Below, piece after piece: positions 1 to 8,694 of a stretch of 20,664 nt of DNA (its first letter is position 1; the number at the start of each line of letters is the position of its first letter). Source of the DNA: a virus; IMG/VR virus record IMGVR_UViG_3300034198_021551, positions 1-20,664 of that record. One strand, written 5' to 3'. Made by a program: the position numbers and the translations under genes. The notes below the pieces were generated by a model. That model did no database searches. It was not told where the DNA came from and saw nothing but the letters and a program-made list of their open reading frames with translations.

Positions 1-2
1 AC

Positions 3-869
3 ATCAAAGAAGATGTGCTGGTTGGGAATCACGATTGCTTCTATCGCGACAGTACGGAGATCAATTCGATTCAGGAACTGTATCGACATGACGACCGACT
101 GACAGTCTATACGCAACCCACCGAGATTGATGTCGATGGGTGCGGCATTCTCATGCTTCCGTGGATCTGTGGCAACAATCGAGACGCGTCCGAGAAAGCG
201 ATTGCGACGTCGTCGTCTACGGTCGTGCTTGGGCATTTAGAACTCTCGGGGTTCCAGATGTATCGCGGTATGCCCAATCATGACGGCATGGATCCAAGTG
301 TCTTTGATCGGTTCTCGCTCGTCATGAGCGGTCACTACCATCACAAGTCACAGAACGGCCCAATTCACTATCTCGGTGCACCGTATGCGATGGTATGGAG
401 TGACTACCGCGACCCCCGTGGTTTCCATCTGTTCGATACGGATACGCAGGAACTGACGTTCATCGAGAATCCGTATACGGCATTTGCGCGTATCGTATAT
501 GATGATCTTGAGCAGCCACACAACTACATTGAGAAGTTGGTGACGTCCATTGTGGCAAAAGATTCACCCTACTACGACTCGTATGTGAAAGTCGTGGTCA
601 AGAACCGAACGCATCCGTACTGGTTCGATATCATGATGGATGCGTTGTCGAAGGTGAACACGCAAGATGTCATGGTTGTAGATGACATTGTGGCAGACCC
701 GAATGCAGATGCCGCAGAAACGGTTTCCACGGACGTCGATACTCTCACCATCATGCGCGATTATGTCGATGGGTTGACCGTCACATGCGACAAGCGAGAC
801 CTGCAAACCTATTTGCAGCAGCTTTATCATGAAGCGGTAACCACCACGCAGTCATCGAGGATGAGTTAA
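3..869 (+). CDS. 47: gp47-like recombination endonuclease subunit (SbcD/Mre11 family), 5'-truncated
   Basis: Nuclease subunit of the phage gp46/gp47 complex, which processes DNA ends for recombination-dependent replication and degrades host DNA. The reading frame is open to the left edge, so the start lies outside the window; 288 residues are visible against about 340 in T4 gp47. Metallophosphoesterase motifs are visible: VGNHD at the very left, VVLGHLE near residue 75, and SGHYHHK near residue 110, which supply the Asn/His/Asp metal ligands of the Mre11 fold. The stop codon overlaps the start of the next gene (TAATG), the usual translational coupling of 47 and 46. The GTG at 15 is in frame but falls just before the GNHD motif and would delete the first metal motifs, so it is not the start. 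Confidence 0.93.
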   Translation: MKEDVLVGNHDCFYRDSTEINSIQELYRHDDRLTVYTQPTEIDVDGCGILMLPWICGNNRDASEKAIATSSSTVVLGHLELSGFQMYRGMPNHDGMDPSVFDRFSLVMSGHYHHKSQNGPIHYLGAPYAMVWSDYRDPRGFHLFDTDTQELTFIENPYTAFARIVYDDLEQPHNYIEKLVTSIVAKDSPYYDSYVKVVVKNRTHPYWFDIMMDALSKVNTQDVMVVDDIVADPNADAAETVSTDVDTLTIMRDYVDGLTVTCDKRDLQTYLQQLYHEAVTTTQSSRMS

Positions 870-2566
870 TGATTACCTTTGAGCGTGTTCGATATCAGAA
901 TTTTCTGGCAACCGGAAACGTCCCGATTGATATCCTCCTCAACAAGCATACTTCGACGTTGATTGTCGGACGCAATGGTGCAGGCAAGTCCACCATGACG
1001 GAAGCGGTCTGCTTTGCGCTCTTCGGACGCGCTTTGCGGAATATCAACAAACCAGCACTGGTAAACTCCGTCAACAAACGAGACGCGCTCGTCGAACTGT
1101 GGTTCACGATTGGAGAAACCCAGTATCTGATTAAACGCGGCATCAAACCGAACGTGTTTGAAATCTATCAGAACGGTGTAGTGATTCCAGCACCTGCCGC
1201 TATTGCGGATTACCAGACTCTGCTGGAGACGCAGATCCTCGGCTTGAACTACAAGAGCTTCATGCAGATTGTGGTACTAGGAAGTGCGTCGTATGTGCCG
1301 TTTATGCGGCTTTCACCTGCGGCACGACGAGAGATCATCGAAGACATTCTCGACATCGAAGTCTTTTCCGCGATGAACACGCTTGCAAAAGATGAACTAA
1401 GCACACTCAAGACCCTAACCGATTCACTCTCGCAGCAGCGTACGTTGTTGGACGAGCAGGTGCGTATGGGTGAATCGTTTACCACACAGATTACCGAACA
1501 GCGAGATGCGCAACGCGCATCCATTCAGGTAGCGATTGATGACGAGACCGCGCAGATTGCGGCACTTCACGTAGCGAAAGCGGATGCGAAAGAACGCGCC
1601 GAACAGTATCGGTCATCACACGAAGTCTATACGCAAGCAAAGGACAAGAAGACGGAATTTGAGACGACATTTCGAGCGATTGTATCACGAGAAAAGAAAC
1701 TGGCAAAAGAGCGCGACTTCTATACTGCTCACGATGAATGCCCGACGTGTACGCAATCGATTACGCAGGAATTCAAGCAGTCTCGGTTTGTCGTGATCGA
1801 TGGCAAAGAACAGAGTGCGCAGAAAGCCAGACAGGAATGTGAACGACTCATCACCAAGTATGACGGTGTGCTGACCAAGACCAGTGCGGATCTGTCTGTA
1901 TTGGAACAGACCGAGCGAGAGATCGCAAAGATCGATATGGAGGTTCCCATTCGTAAAGCACGAATTGTGGAACTCACCAAGCAGTTGACCGCACCAATCG
2001 TGCAACCACCGGCAGTCAATCTGGATGAGATTCGGGAACGGATTGCTGGAATCCACGCCCAGCAAACGGAAACTGCCGCGCGTCGAGCGATTGTTGATAC
2101 CGCGAGTACCTTGCTCAAGGATAGTGGCATCAAGTCACGGATCATCAAGCACTATCTACCAATCATCAATCGTCAGATTAATCACTATCTGACCGCAATG
2201 GATTTCCCAATTCACTTCACGCTCGACGAACAGTTTGAGGAGCATATTCAGTCACGATTCCGTGATGACTTCTGCTATGAGTCTTTCAGTGAAGGTGAGA
2301 AGAAGCGCATCGACCTCGCGCTACTGCTGACATGGCGGGCGATTGCCAGACTCAAGAACAGCGCATCGTGCAACATGCTTGTACTTGATGAGGTGTTTGA
2401 TTCGTCACTGGATGTTGCTGGCACTGAGGAGTTCTTGAAGATTATTCATGCACTGGAAGATGCGAACATCTTCGTTATCTCACATAAGACAGATTCGTTG
2501 ATTGATAAATTTGCACACGTGCTGCATTTTGAGAAGCAGCGTGGATTCTCCACACTTCGAAAGTAG
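869..2566 (+). CDS. 46: gp46-like recombination endonuclease ATPase subunit (SbcC/Rad50 family)
   Basis: ABC-type ATPase partner of gp47; together they resect DNA ends in the infected cell. The 565 residues are close to T4 gp46 (about 560). Seen: Walker A GRNGAGKST at residues 34-42; long charged coiled-coil segments on both sides of a zinc-hook CPTC at 291-294; the ABC signature FSEGEKKR at about 473-480; and Walker B MLVLDEVFD at 503-511 with the catalytic Asp-Glu pair. All motifs are intact, so the ATPase should be active. The start overlaps the gp47 stop by one base, and no separate ribosome site is needed. The following gene starts within 16 bases of the stop, so the three genes may form one operon, although a -10-like box at the junction could give the third gene its own transcript. 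Confidence 0.95.
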   Translation: MITFERVRYQNFLATGNVPIDILLNKHTSTLIVGRNGAGKSTMTEAVCFALFGRALRNINKPALVNSVNKRDALVELWFTIGETQYLIKRGIKPNVFEIYQNGVVIPAPAAIADYQTLLETQILGLNYKSFMQIVVLGSASYVPFMRLSPAARREIIEDILDIEVFSAMNTLAKDELSTLKTLTDSLSQQRTLLDEQVRMGESFTTQITEQRDAQRASIQVAIDDETAQIAALHVAKADAKERAEQYRSSHEVYTQAKDKKTEFETTFRAIVSREKKLAKERDFYTAHDECPTCTQSITQEFKQSRFVVIDGKEQSAQKARQECERLITKYDGVLTKTSADLSVLEQTEREIAKIDMEVPIRKARIVELTKQLTAPIVQPPAVNLDEIRERIAGIHAQQTETAARRAIVDTASTLLKDSGIKSRIIKHYLPIINRQINHYLTAMDFPIHFTLDEQFEEHIQSRFRDDFCYESFSEGEKKRIDLALLLTWRAIARLKNSASCNMLVLDEVFDSSLDVAGTEEFLKIIHALEDANIFVISHKTDSLIDKFAHVLHFEKQRGFSTLRK

Positions 2567-2568
2567 TG

Positions 2569-2574
2569 TATAAT
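2569..2574 (+). promoter_or_regulatory. Perfect TATAAT -10 box, 7 bases before an ATG
   Basis: TATAAT follows the gp46 stop directly, and the second ATG (2582) comes 7 bases after it. A weak TTCTCC lies 17 bases upstream as a possible -35 (three of six consensus bases). The ATG at 2573 overlaps the box. If the box is used, transcription would start at or within a base or so of the ATG at 2582, giving a leaderless mRNA. Inference from spacing only. Confidence 0.4.
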
Positions 2575-2581
2575 GAACACT

Positions 2582-4186
2582 ATGTCTGAATTTGAAATTT
2601 GTCGAGTGCATCCTCTCCTAGAGGACGCCAGAATTAACTGCACGTTTGACGACATTCTTGCAATGAATGATGCCGAGTTTGTCGCTTATGTTGCAGAGAT
2701 GCGGGAGGCATTTCTTCGGTATTGGGATACCGAAGGACTACCACCGCGGCGTGGGTGGACGTATTCCGAGATCGACGAAGAGTTTGGAAAGCTCTCTGGT
2801 TATGATGTGCAGAAGTTCTGGAAACAGGATGAACTGATTGAGAGCCGCCGCGTCATCCAGAATACGTCCACCGACGGCAATGCAGTCAATGCGTGGTTTG
2901 CAAGTTGGATGTACCAGACCCGCATCAATTACAACGAGAAGGACGAAGGGAAGAGCATCTATGACTTTTTCAAACGGGTCGATCTCTTTGAACGATATTT
3001 GCCTTATGCTCGCCGGCATTTTCTTCGTGATAGCTTCTATCTATTCGCGCAAAGTGTTCTAACCGGTAGTGCGCTCCCACATCATCCGGAGATGGTGCCG
3101 CAATCTGGATACGATTACGTTGTTGCATTCGATAAGCACGAGCGTATCTACGGGGAGTACGAACTTCTCATCGAACCAGTACTTGCAGAAAAGAGTGGAG
3201 ACTATTCGGGCTACGGTGGTAAGCTCCAGCAGAACAAACCACTGCGTCTGACGTTCGACGAGTACACGGACATTCGCGATCATCTACTACCGATGAGTGC
3301 GTCACGGAATGTGCAGGAGAAGCATCTCAACGATACGTATGTGTTCCATCTTCGGCAGTACAAGAAAGGTGAGCGACTGTTTCCGGCACTCTTCCGGTCG
3401 TTCCGTATCTCGATGTGTCAGTATGCGGTGAACTTCCCACCACTGACAGCGAAACTGCTCTATGAGACGTTCCTGTCGCACGTGACGACGCCGGTCGTGC
3501 ATATCTACGATCCGTCGTGTGGATGGGGTGGACGCATCTTGGGTGCGATGTCGTACAATCGACAACTCCCCAATGGTCAGATGCAGCACCTCTGCTATTA
3601 CGGCACTGATCCAAATCCTGCCTTCTACAAGAATGGGACAAGTACATATGCCGTTGTTGCAGACCACTACAACGCGGTACGTGTCGGACAATCGTTGTTT
3701 GACGTGCCGCATGAGTACACCGTCTACCAGCTTGGGAGTGAACTGTTTCATACGACAGACGCATTCCAGCGGAATCAAGGGAAGGGCGATCTCGTCTTCA
3801 CATCGCCGCCGTATTTTAACCGAGAAGCGTACAGCGAGGATGAGAATCAGTCCTACAAGAAGTTCAGCAGCTACGATGTGTGGCGTGATGAGTTTCTCCG
3901 TCCGACACTCAAGAACGCCTACGATTTCCTGAACCACGAACGCTATCTGCTCTGGAACATTGCCGACTTGAAGATGGGCAAGAACTACTTGCCGTTGGAA
4001 GAGGACAGCAAGAAGATCGCTCACGACCTCGGATTCGTCTACAAGGAAACGGTGCTGATGGCACTCGCGAGTATGCCAGGTGCGAATCGCGTGAACGAAG
4101 ACGGTACAGCAACGGCAAAAAACTTCTGTAAGGTCAACGGACGCATTCTGAAGTACGAACCGGTTCATGTATTCTGGAAGCCGTAA
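2582..4186 (+). CDS. DNA methyltransferase (TSPPY type, N4-cytosine/N6-adenine class) with a long N-terminal region
   Basis: Probable SAM-dependent DNA methylase acting on the exocyclic amine of cytosine or adenine. Residue numbers are for the 534-residue protein starting at 2582. The SAM-site motif DPSCGWGGR begins at about 310 and the catalytic motif TSPPYF is at about 407-412, with GTDPNPAFY between them, so the methylase domain fills the C-terminal half. The first 300 residues show no motif I recognise and may hold the target-recognition part. An in-frame ATG at 2573 would add three residues; I prefer 2582 because neither start has a Shine-Dalgarno site and a perfect TATAAT lies 7 bases before 2582. 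It follows gp46 closely on the same strand. Likely role: self-modification of phage DNA against host restriction; the specificity cannot be read from the sequence. Confidence 0.85.
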   Translation: MSEFEICRVHPLLEDARINCTFDDILAMNDAEFVAYVAEMREAFLRYWDTEGLPPRRGWTYSEIDEEFGKLSGYDVQKFWKQDELIESRRVIQNTSTDGNAVNAWFASWMYQTRINYNEKDEGKSIYDFFKRVDLFERYLPYARRHFLRDSFYLFAQSVLTGSALPHHPEMVPQSGYDYVVAFDKHERIYGEYELLIEPVLAEKSGDYSGYGGKLQQNKPLRLTFDEYTDIRDHLLPMSASRNVQEKHLNDTYVFHLRQYKKGERLFPALFRSFRISMCQYAVNFPPLTAKLLYETFLSHVTTPVVHIYDPSCGWGGRILGAMSYNRQLPNGQMQHLCYYGTDPNPAFYKNGTSTYAVVADHYNAVRVGQSLFDVPHEYTVYQLGSELFHTTDAFQRNQGKGDLVFTSPPYFNREAYSEDENQSYKKFSSYDVWRDEFLRPTLKNAYDFLNHERYLLWNIADLKMGKNYLPLEEDSKKIAHDLGFVYKETVLMALASMPGANRVNEDGTATAKNFCKVNGRILKYEPVHVFWKP

Positions 4187-4237
4187 ACGTAACACAAATA
4201 TAACACATACGTTACTCGGTTGTAACATACTGCGTAG

Positions 4238-4243
4238 TAAATA
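4238..4243 (+). promoter_or_regulatory. TAAATA box, candidate late promoter of the receptor gene
   Basis: TAAATA followed by C lies 30 bases before the receptor start. With T4-like spacing, transcription would begin near 4249, leaving a leader of about 24 nt that contains the AAGGAG ribosome site at 4262-4267. The rest of the 86-base gap after the methylase holds repeated TAACA-type words and a weak GTAAC/GTTAC inverted repeat, but no gene. Confidence 0.45.
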
Positions 4244-4272
4244 CCTTGCGGACCAGTCTACAAGGAGCAGAT

Positions 4273-7200
4273 ATGTTGAAGTACGTCACACAAGTTTTTC
4301 TTATGTGTATGTTGATGACAACCATCACGTATGCACAGCAGACAGAATCACGAATTATCGGAAAGATTACCGACACTACACGAGCCGTACTGCCTGGTGT
4401 GTCCATCACGGTCACGTCACACCAGACAGGAACGGCTCGTGTTGTTGTATCTGACAGTGTTGGTGTGTATGCTATTACCAATCTATCACCAGGCAAGTAT
4501 GCAGTTGACGCTATGCTTGACGGGTTCGCACCCACACATCGCGATATTGTGCTTGGAGTTGGACAGATTGAGACACTGGATGTGACGTTGAGTGTCGGAT
4601 TGACTGATGTGGTACAAGTAGATGCGAACGTACCTGTACTCGATATATCTTCTGCAAAGATTGGCGTGAATGTGTCGTCAGCAGAGATTGAAAGTCTTCC
4701 CGTCAATGGACGAAACTTCGCGAATCTAATGACGCTGGCTACGGGTGCCACTACAGATGGTAATGGTGGGTGGGCAACGGTTCGTTTCAATGGGAAGTCG
4801 AACCAACAAAACTATCTTAGCTATGACGGTGTTGACGGCACATATGTGTGGGATGCAACACCCAGTTATCTGAACGCAACGGGTTCGCAGTTTCGACTGC
4901 AAACATCAATGGAGGCGGTCGGAGAGTTTCGAGTGAATTCGGGTTTGGCACCGGCTGAGAGTGGATTGGGCTCAGGTGGCAACATTTCAGTTGTGACTAA
5001 AAGTGGGAGCAACCAACGTAGCGGGTCGGTGTTTACGTATCATCGTAATGACAAACTTGACGCGGTGAGTCCTTACGACAACGTGAAGCAACCGATGCGG
5101 CTGAATCAATTTGGAGGTTCTTTTGGTGGCCCACTCAAAGCGAATCGCACCTTTATATTCGGCAGCTATGAGGGATTGCGACAGACCACAGGTCTCTCGT
5201 TCACTGAAGCGGTGCCAAGCGACACGGCGCGCACACTAATTCTATCATCTGCAAATACCCGAACTCTGGCGGTCGCGCCACTGTTGTCTGGATTTCCACG
5301 CGGAACGACCCCCACGTCCAATCCTCTCGTCTCGCTCGCGACGAACTCCACCAATGCAACCCAGCGTGAACATAGCGCCGCATTTCGGTTTGACCAGACA
5401 ATTACGGCAAATCATTCGTTGTATCTGCGGTATCTCCGAAGCGATGGAACGCTCGACACGCCAGACCGCACGGTTACCCCAAGACGTATCCTTGCGCATG
5501 AACACGCGCAGAATGTCGTCGTTAACCTTCAGTCTATCTTTGGTCGGGCGGTCAATGAGTTGAAGCTCGGATACAATGTACCACACACAGATGCGACTGC
5601 GTATGGTCCTAGCGGATATGATGCCGTTGGGGTATCGCTATCGGGGTCATTTACGTCATCGTCTATTGATGCCCGTGGCACAACAGGTATTGCAAGAAGT
5701 GGATTGCTGATTCGCGCATCATCTGCATCATCCACGGTGGGTTCTGTATTTGCGCCGCAGTCGGTATCGTTTGCGGACACACTTACGTGGAATCGCAGTA
5801 ATCATACATTCAAGTTCGGAACCGAGTATCGAGCAATTCGTGGTGATTTCAAGTACCTTGATAGTACCGAGATTGCGTATAACAGCATCAATGATTTCAT
5901 TGCGAATACACCGAATTCGGTTGCGGTCGCACTGGACTCTCCAATGTTCAGTCCACGGCAATACTATCTCATCGGGTTCGCACAAGATTCATGGCGAATC
6001 ACACCACGCATGACCGCAGAACTCGGTTTACGCTACGATTTCTATTCGGTTGTTCGTGAAGCATACGGGCGGGCGCGTCCCTTCTTCGTTGAAGATAATG
6101 CCTTTGCAACAGATGCGAATAACTTCTACGATCCAGACTACAATAACGTCGCACCTCGAACATCTATATCGTATCAAGTGACACCAAAGACGGTTGTGCG
6201 TGGCGGATTTGGCATTTTCTACGGACCTGGCCAGTTTGAAGATCGTATTCAGCCCATCGAAAACTATATTCAGCGTCGAAAGGTCACTGCTGCGGATTTA
6301 CCTGCCGGACAATTAGCATACCCTGTACCCACATCCGCATACAAGGACATTCTTGCAATTCGTGGCTACACCCATCATCGCCCTGACGAATACAACGTCC
6401 AGTATGGAGGAAGTCTTTCGCGAGAGCTGCCCGGGTCAACCAGCCTGACTATTGGTTACACAGGTAGTCGCGGCCGCGACATGTTCTTACGAGGTGTAGG
6501 AAACACACTCGATACGACAACGCTCGTACGACTCGCGCCAAGTGTGGGACAGGTTGACTATAAAACATCTGGATGTCTCAATGGTCTGGTGATTGCGAAA
6601 ACCCCGATATATGGCTGTGGTGTGGCGGCATATGACGCGGTTCAACTCAATGCGACGCGTAGATTCCATCGCGGCGTTACTGCGGCTTTCCAGTATCAGT
6701 TTTCGCGAAATCGAGGCACGACACAAGGGTCAAACGAAGCCGCCACAACACAGAACACATTTGATTTTACGACAGAATACGGCACCAATCCGCAAGACAT
6801 CCCACACACGTTCAACGGGTCATTGGTCTATGACGTACACGGATGGCACATCGGCGCGATGGTGAATGCTCGGAGTGGTGTGCCATTGAATGTGACGATT
6901 AACCGACCCGATAACATCACGGTGAATGGGGTGACGGTTGCCAACATTCCCGGTGGAAATAGTCGAGGCACACAACGTCCTGATTTGATTCCGCATGTGA
7001 ATCCGTATCTCAAGGATGGTGTACGGTGGTTGAATCCTGCGGCGTTTGCTACACCGCAGCCCGGCACGTTTGGGAATCTCCCACGCAACTACCTCCGTGG
7101 TCCTGCGTTTTGGCAAACGGATGTTATGGTAAGCCGTGATATACATCGGATGCAATTTCGCGTAGACGTGTTCAATGTGCTGAATCACTTGAACTATGAG

Positions 7201-7359
7201 AATCCTGCCGTTAATCTGCCGAATGGAATTCCAGGCGTTCCGTTTAACTCGACAACTGCGGGCACATTTGGATACATTATGGGACCGCTTAATCGTACGG
7301 TTGGACTTGGCACCGCACGGCAAGTACAAGGTTCTATTCGCTATTCATTTGGACACTAA
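4273..7359 (+). CDS. Oar-like TonB-dependent outer-membrane receptor with carboxypeptidase-regulatory domain
   Basis: Outer-membrane beta-barrel transporter of 1028 residues. Seen: a signal peptide at residues 1-21 ending TYA before QQ; an immunoglobulin-like carboxypeptidase-regulatory domain at about 27-108 (IIGKITD, LPGVSITV, GVYAITNLSPGKYAV); a plug region from about 111 with SLPVNGRNFANLM; then GGNISVVTKSGSN, RNDKLDA, NQFGGSFGGPL and FIFGSYEGLR, words typical of acidobacterial Oar-like receptors; and a C-terminus ending YSFGH, with the aromatic residue near the end as in barrels recognised by the Bam machinery. No frameshift or stop is seen. The start at ATG 4273 has AAGGAG six bases upstream; an in-frame TTG at 4246 has no such site. 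The gene is flanked by phage recombination genes on the left and by Hsp20, Dps and gp32 on the right, so it is carried by the phage. Its substrate cannot be inferred. Confidence 0.92.
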   Translation: MLKYVTQVFLMCMLMTTITYAQQTESRIIGKITDTTRAVLPGVSITVTSHQTGTARVVVSDSVGVYAITNLSPGKYAVDAMLDGFAPTHRDIVLGVGQIETLDVTLSVGLTDVVQVDANVPVLDISSAKIGVNVSSAEIESLPVNGRNFANLMTLATGATTDGNGGWATVRFNGKSNQQNYLSYDGVDGTYVWDATPSYLNATGSQFRLQTSMEAVGEFRVNSGLAPAESGLGSGGNISVVTKSGSNQRSGSVFTYHRNDKLDAVSPYDNVKQPMRLNQFGGSFGGPLKANRTFIFGSYEGLRQTTGLSFTEAVPSDTARTLILSSANTRTLAVAPLLSGFPRGTTPTSNPLVSLATNSTNATQREHSAAFRFDQTITANHSLYLRYLRSDGTLDTPDRTVTPRRILAHEHAQNVVVNLQSIFGRAVNELKLGYNVPHTDATAYGPSGYDAVGVSLSGSFTSSSIDARGTTGIARSGLLIRASSASSTVGSVFAPQSVSFADTLTWNRSNHTFKFGTEYRAIRGDFKYLDSTEIAYNSINDFIANTPNSVAVALDSPMFSPRQYYLIGFAQDSWRITPRMTAELGLRYDFYSVVREAYGRARPFFVEDNAFATDANNFYDPDYNNVAPRTSISYQVTPKTVVRGGFGIFYGPGQFEDRIQPIENYIQRRKVTAADLPAGQLAYPVPTSAYKDILAIRGYTHHRPDEYNVQYGGSLSRELPGSTSLTIGYTGSRGRDMFLRGVGNTLDTTTLVRLAPSVGQVDYKTSGCLNGLVIAKTPIYGCGVAAYDAVQLNATRRFHRGVTAAFQYQFSRNRGTTQGSNEAATTQNTFDFTTEYGTNPQDIPHTFNGSLVYDVHGWHIGAMVNARSGVPLNVTINRPDNITVNGVTVANIPGGNSRGTQRPDLIPHVNPYLKDGVRWLNPAAFATPQPGTFGNLPRNYLRGPAFWQTDVMVSRDIHRMQFRVDVFNVLNHLNYENPAVNLPNGIPGVPFNSTTAGTFGYIMGPLNRTVGLGTARQVQGSIRYSFGH

Positions 7360-7376
7360 ATAGTAATGTTCAACCG

Positions 7377-7405
7377 CGACGATGATGCCTTCGGGGTCAT
7401 CGTCG
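7377..7405 (+). terminator. Hairpin after the receptor gene, weak intrinsic terminator or leader hairpin
   Basis: A perfect 9-bp stem (CGACGATGA with TCATCGTCG) and an 11-base loop are followed by TTT. A TAAATA box at 7357-7362, overlapping the receptor stop codon, lies just upstream. If that box is a promoter, the hairpin sits in the hsp20 leader instead of ending the receptor transcript. The T-tract is short, so termination would be partial. Confidence 0.55.
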
Positions 7406-7432
7406 TTTAACCGTCGCTCTAAGGAGGACACC

Positions 7433-7906
7433 ATGACTCAGAATTACCTGCCTGCCAGTCTGCTTTCCAACACTTTCTTCCAGACCACTATCGGGTACGA
7501 CCGGATTTTCGGCGAACTTCGAACACTACTGGAAACCACCCCGACGAAGCCATCAAACTACCCGCCGCACAATATCATTCAGGTGGATGACCACGTGTTT
7601 GATATTCATGTCGGTGTTGCAGGATTCGATATCGAGGATCTTGAAGTTTATACTGAAAAGCAGCAATTGGTGATTAAGGGCAAGCGAGAACACCCGACCG
7701 ATGAGAATGCGAAGTATATCCATCGCGGTCTCGCACTGCGCTCGTTCGAGAAGGTGATTCCCATCGCAGACACGATTGAGCTAAAGGGTGCATACATGAA
7801 CAACGGCTTTCTCCGTATCACGGTCGAGAATGTTGTGCCGGAAAAGGATAAGCGCAAGCAAATCGAGATTCGTCACGAATACACCAAAGAACTTCCCACC
7901 GAATAG
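7433..7906 (+). CDS. hsp20: Hsp20/alpha-crystallin family small heat-shock protein
   Basis: ATP-independent chaperone that holds unfolding proteins; phage-borne members are common in T4-like cyanophages. The 157-residue protein has a short N-terminal arm (1-45), an alpha-crystallin domain at about 46-135 (VFDIHVGVAGFDIEDLEV, QQLVIKGKRE, RSFEKVIPIAD) and the A-x-x-x-N-G-x-L signature as AYMNNGFLRI at 120-129, followed by a charged tail. The start ATG has a strong AAGGAGG site eight bases upstream; longer in-frame forms from 7382 would run through the upstream hairpin and are unlikely. It lies between two hairpins, so it is probably a single-gene transcript. The function in infection (folding of phage structural proteins or stress protection) is inference. 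Confidence 0.93.
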   Translation: MTQNYLPASLLSNTFFQTTIGYDRIFGELRTLLETTPTKPSNYPPHNIIQVDDHVFDIHVGVAGFDIEDLEVYTEKQQLVIKGKREHPTDENAKYIHRGLALRSFEKVIPIADTIELKGAYMNNGFLRITVENVVPEKDKRKQIEIRHEYTKELPTE

Positions 7907-7919
7907 TCCTGTCCCACAG

Positions 7920-7947
7920 CACCGGGAAGGTTCTCACCTTCCCGGTG
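7920..7947 (+). terminator. Intrinsic terminator hairpin after hsp20
   Basis: A perfect 11-bp GC-rich stem (CACCGGGAAGG with CCTTCCCGGTG) and a 6-base loop, 13 bases after the hsp20 stop. The following bases are TTCCTAAATA, so the T-tract is weak. Its position between two separately promoted genes supports termination. Confidence 0.7.
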
Positions 7948-7951
7948 TTCC

Positions 7952-7957
7952 TAAATA
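7952..7957 (+). promoter_or_regulatory. TAAATA box, candidate late promoter of the Dps-like gene
   Basis: CTAAATAT begins four bases after the hsp20 terminator stem and 37 bases before the Dps-like start. With T4-like spacing the start of transcription would be near 7963. The leader contains a GAGGA ribosome site at about 7977-7981 and a small TCCTCA/TGAGGA inverted repeat that could mask it. Confidence 0.5.
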
Positions 7958-7987
7958 TCCTCATCACTCTCTTTTTGAGGATCCTTT

Positions 7988-8470
7988 ATGGCAACCAACC
8001 CATCGTCACCAGCAGAAGCCGCACTTATTGCGGCAATGAAAGAACTTCTTGGCAACGTCTACGTCATGTACCTTCGTGCGCATGGTGCGCATTGGAACAT
8101 CGAAGGCCCACTCTTCGCGAGTCTCCACGACTTCTTCGGTGATATTTACGAAGACGTTTTTGGGTCAGCAGATACGATTGCAGAGGGTATTCGACAGCAC
8201 GGCGCGTACGCACCCTTCAATCTAGCGCATCTGGTTAAGCTGTCAACGATTGGGGACGCGACAATTACGTTTGAAGGAGGGGGTGCGCCCTCACCGCTTC
8301 TTCAGGACTTGTACGATGTCAATGAAGCAGTGAGAGCGTCGCTCAAGAAGGCGTATCGTGCTGCGGAGCAGGCGGAGGATTATGGTCTTTCGAACTTCTT
8401 TCAAGACCGTCTAGCCATGCATCAAAAGTGGATGTGGCAGATCAAGTCGCATCTGGGTCTTGGTAAGTAA
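7988..8470 (+). CDS. dps: Dps-like ferritin (DNA-protecting iron-storage protein)
   Basis: Dps proteins form 12-subunit shells that oxidise iron with peroxide and shield DNA. The 160-residue protein shows the family core AHWNIEGPLFASLHDFF and AEGIR, with all four usual ferroxidase ligands in place: His35, His47, Asp62 and Glu66. Length is typical. The start is preceded by GAGGA and by a TAAATA box after a terminator, so the gene looks independently transcribed. Together with the receptor and Hsp20 it forms an auxiliary block that may help the infected cell or the phage DNA cope with iron and oxidative stress (inference). The stop is directly followed by the end of a convergent small gene, with no terminator between. 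Confidence 0.93.
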   Translation: MATNPSSPAEAALIAAMKELLGNVYVMYLRAHGAHWNIEGPLFASLHDFFGDIYEDVFGSADTIAEGIRQHGAYAPFNLAHLVKLSTIGDATITFEGGGAPSPLLQDLYDVNEAVRASLKKAYRAAEQAEDYGLSNFFQDRLAMHQKWMWQIKSHLGLGK

Positions 8471-8641
8471 CTATCGCTTGGATTTCACATCCAGACGTAA
8501 TTCAAATCGTGCAAGTTCTTTATGCAGAGATGCGACTTCGTCACGCAACCATCGAAGCTGTCGCCAATACCACAGTGCGATAAAGACCGCGACAACCGTA
8601 ATGATCAATTGTGAACCGGCAAGGCTAATGACAATATCCAT
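8471..8641 (-). CDS. Small single-pass membrane protein with a basic, helical C-terminus
   Basis: A 56-residue protein, not recognised. One hydrophobic segment at about residues 8-24 (LIITVVAVFIALWYW) is followed by an amphipathic charged helix (RWLRDEVASLHKELARFELRL). The start chosen is ATG 8641, with AGGACAG just upstream, the same kind of site as before gp32. A longer in-frame form from 8686 would begin inside the terminator hairpin and is less likely. It lies downstream of gp32 on the same strand but after a terminator, so expression would need read-through or its own signal. The shape would suit a small lysis or membrane accessory protein, but nothing in the sequence proves a role. Confidence 0.65.
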   Translation of the reverse strand: MDIVISLAGSQLIITVVAVFIALWYWRQLRWLRDEVASLHKELARFELRLDVKSKR

Positions 8642-8657
8642 AACTGTCCTATAGGAA

Positions 8658-8687
8658 AATGCCCCGACGATGGTCTGTCGGGGCATT
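8658..8687 (-). terminator. Intrinsic terminator after gp32
   Basis: A perfect 11-bp stem (AATGCCCCGAC with GTCGGGGCATT) and an 8-base loop, with a TTTT run on the minus strand after the stem. It lies seven bases past the gp32 stop. On the plus strand the tail is TTGTTGTG, so any effect in that direction should be weaker. Confidence 0.8.
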
Positions 8688-8694
8688 GTTGTGT

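Noticed and set aside
3302-4228. A 308-codon open frame on the minus strand
   Set aside because: It is antisense to the methylase, whose motifs are clear, and has no ribosome site or recognisable domain.
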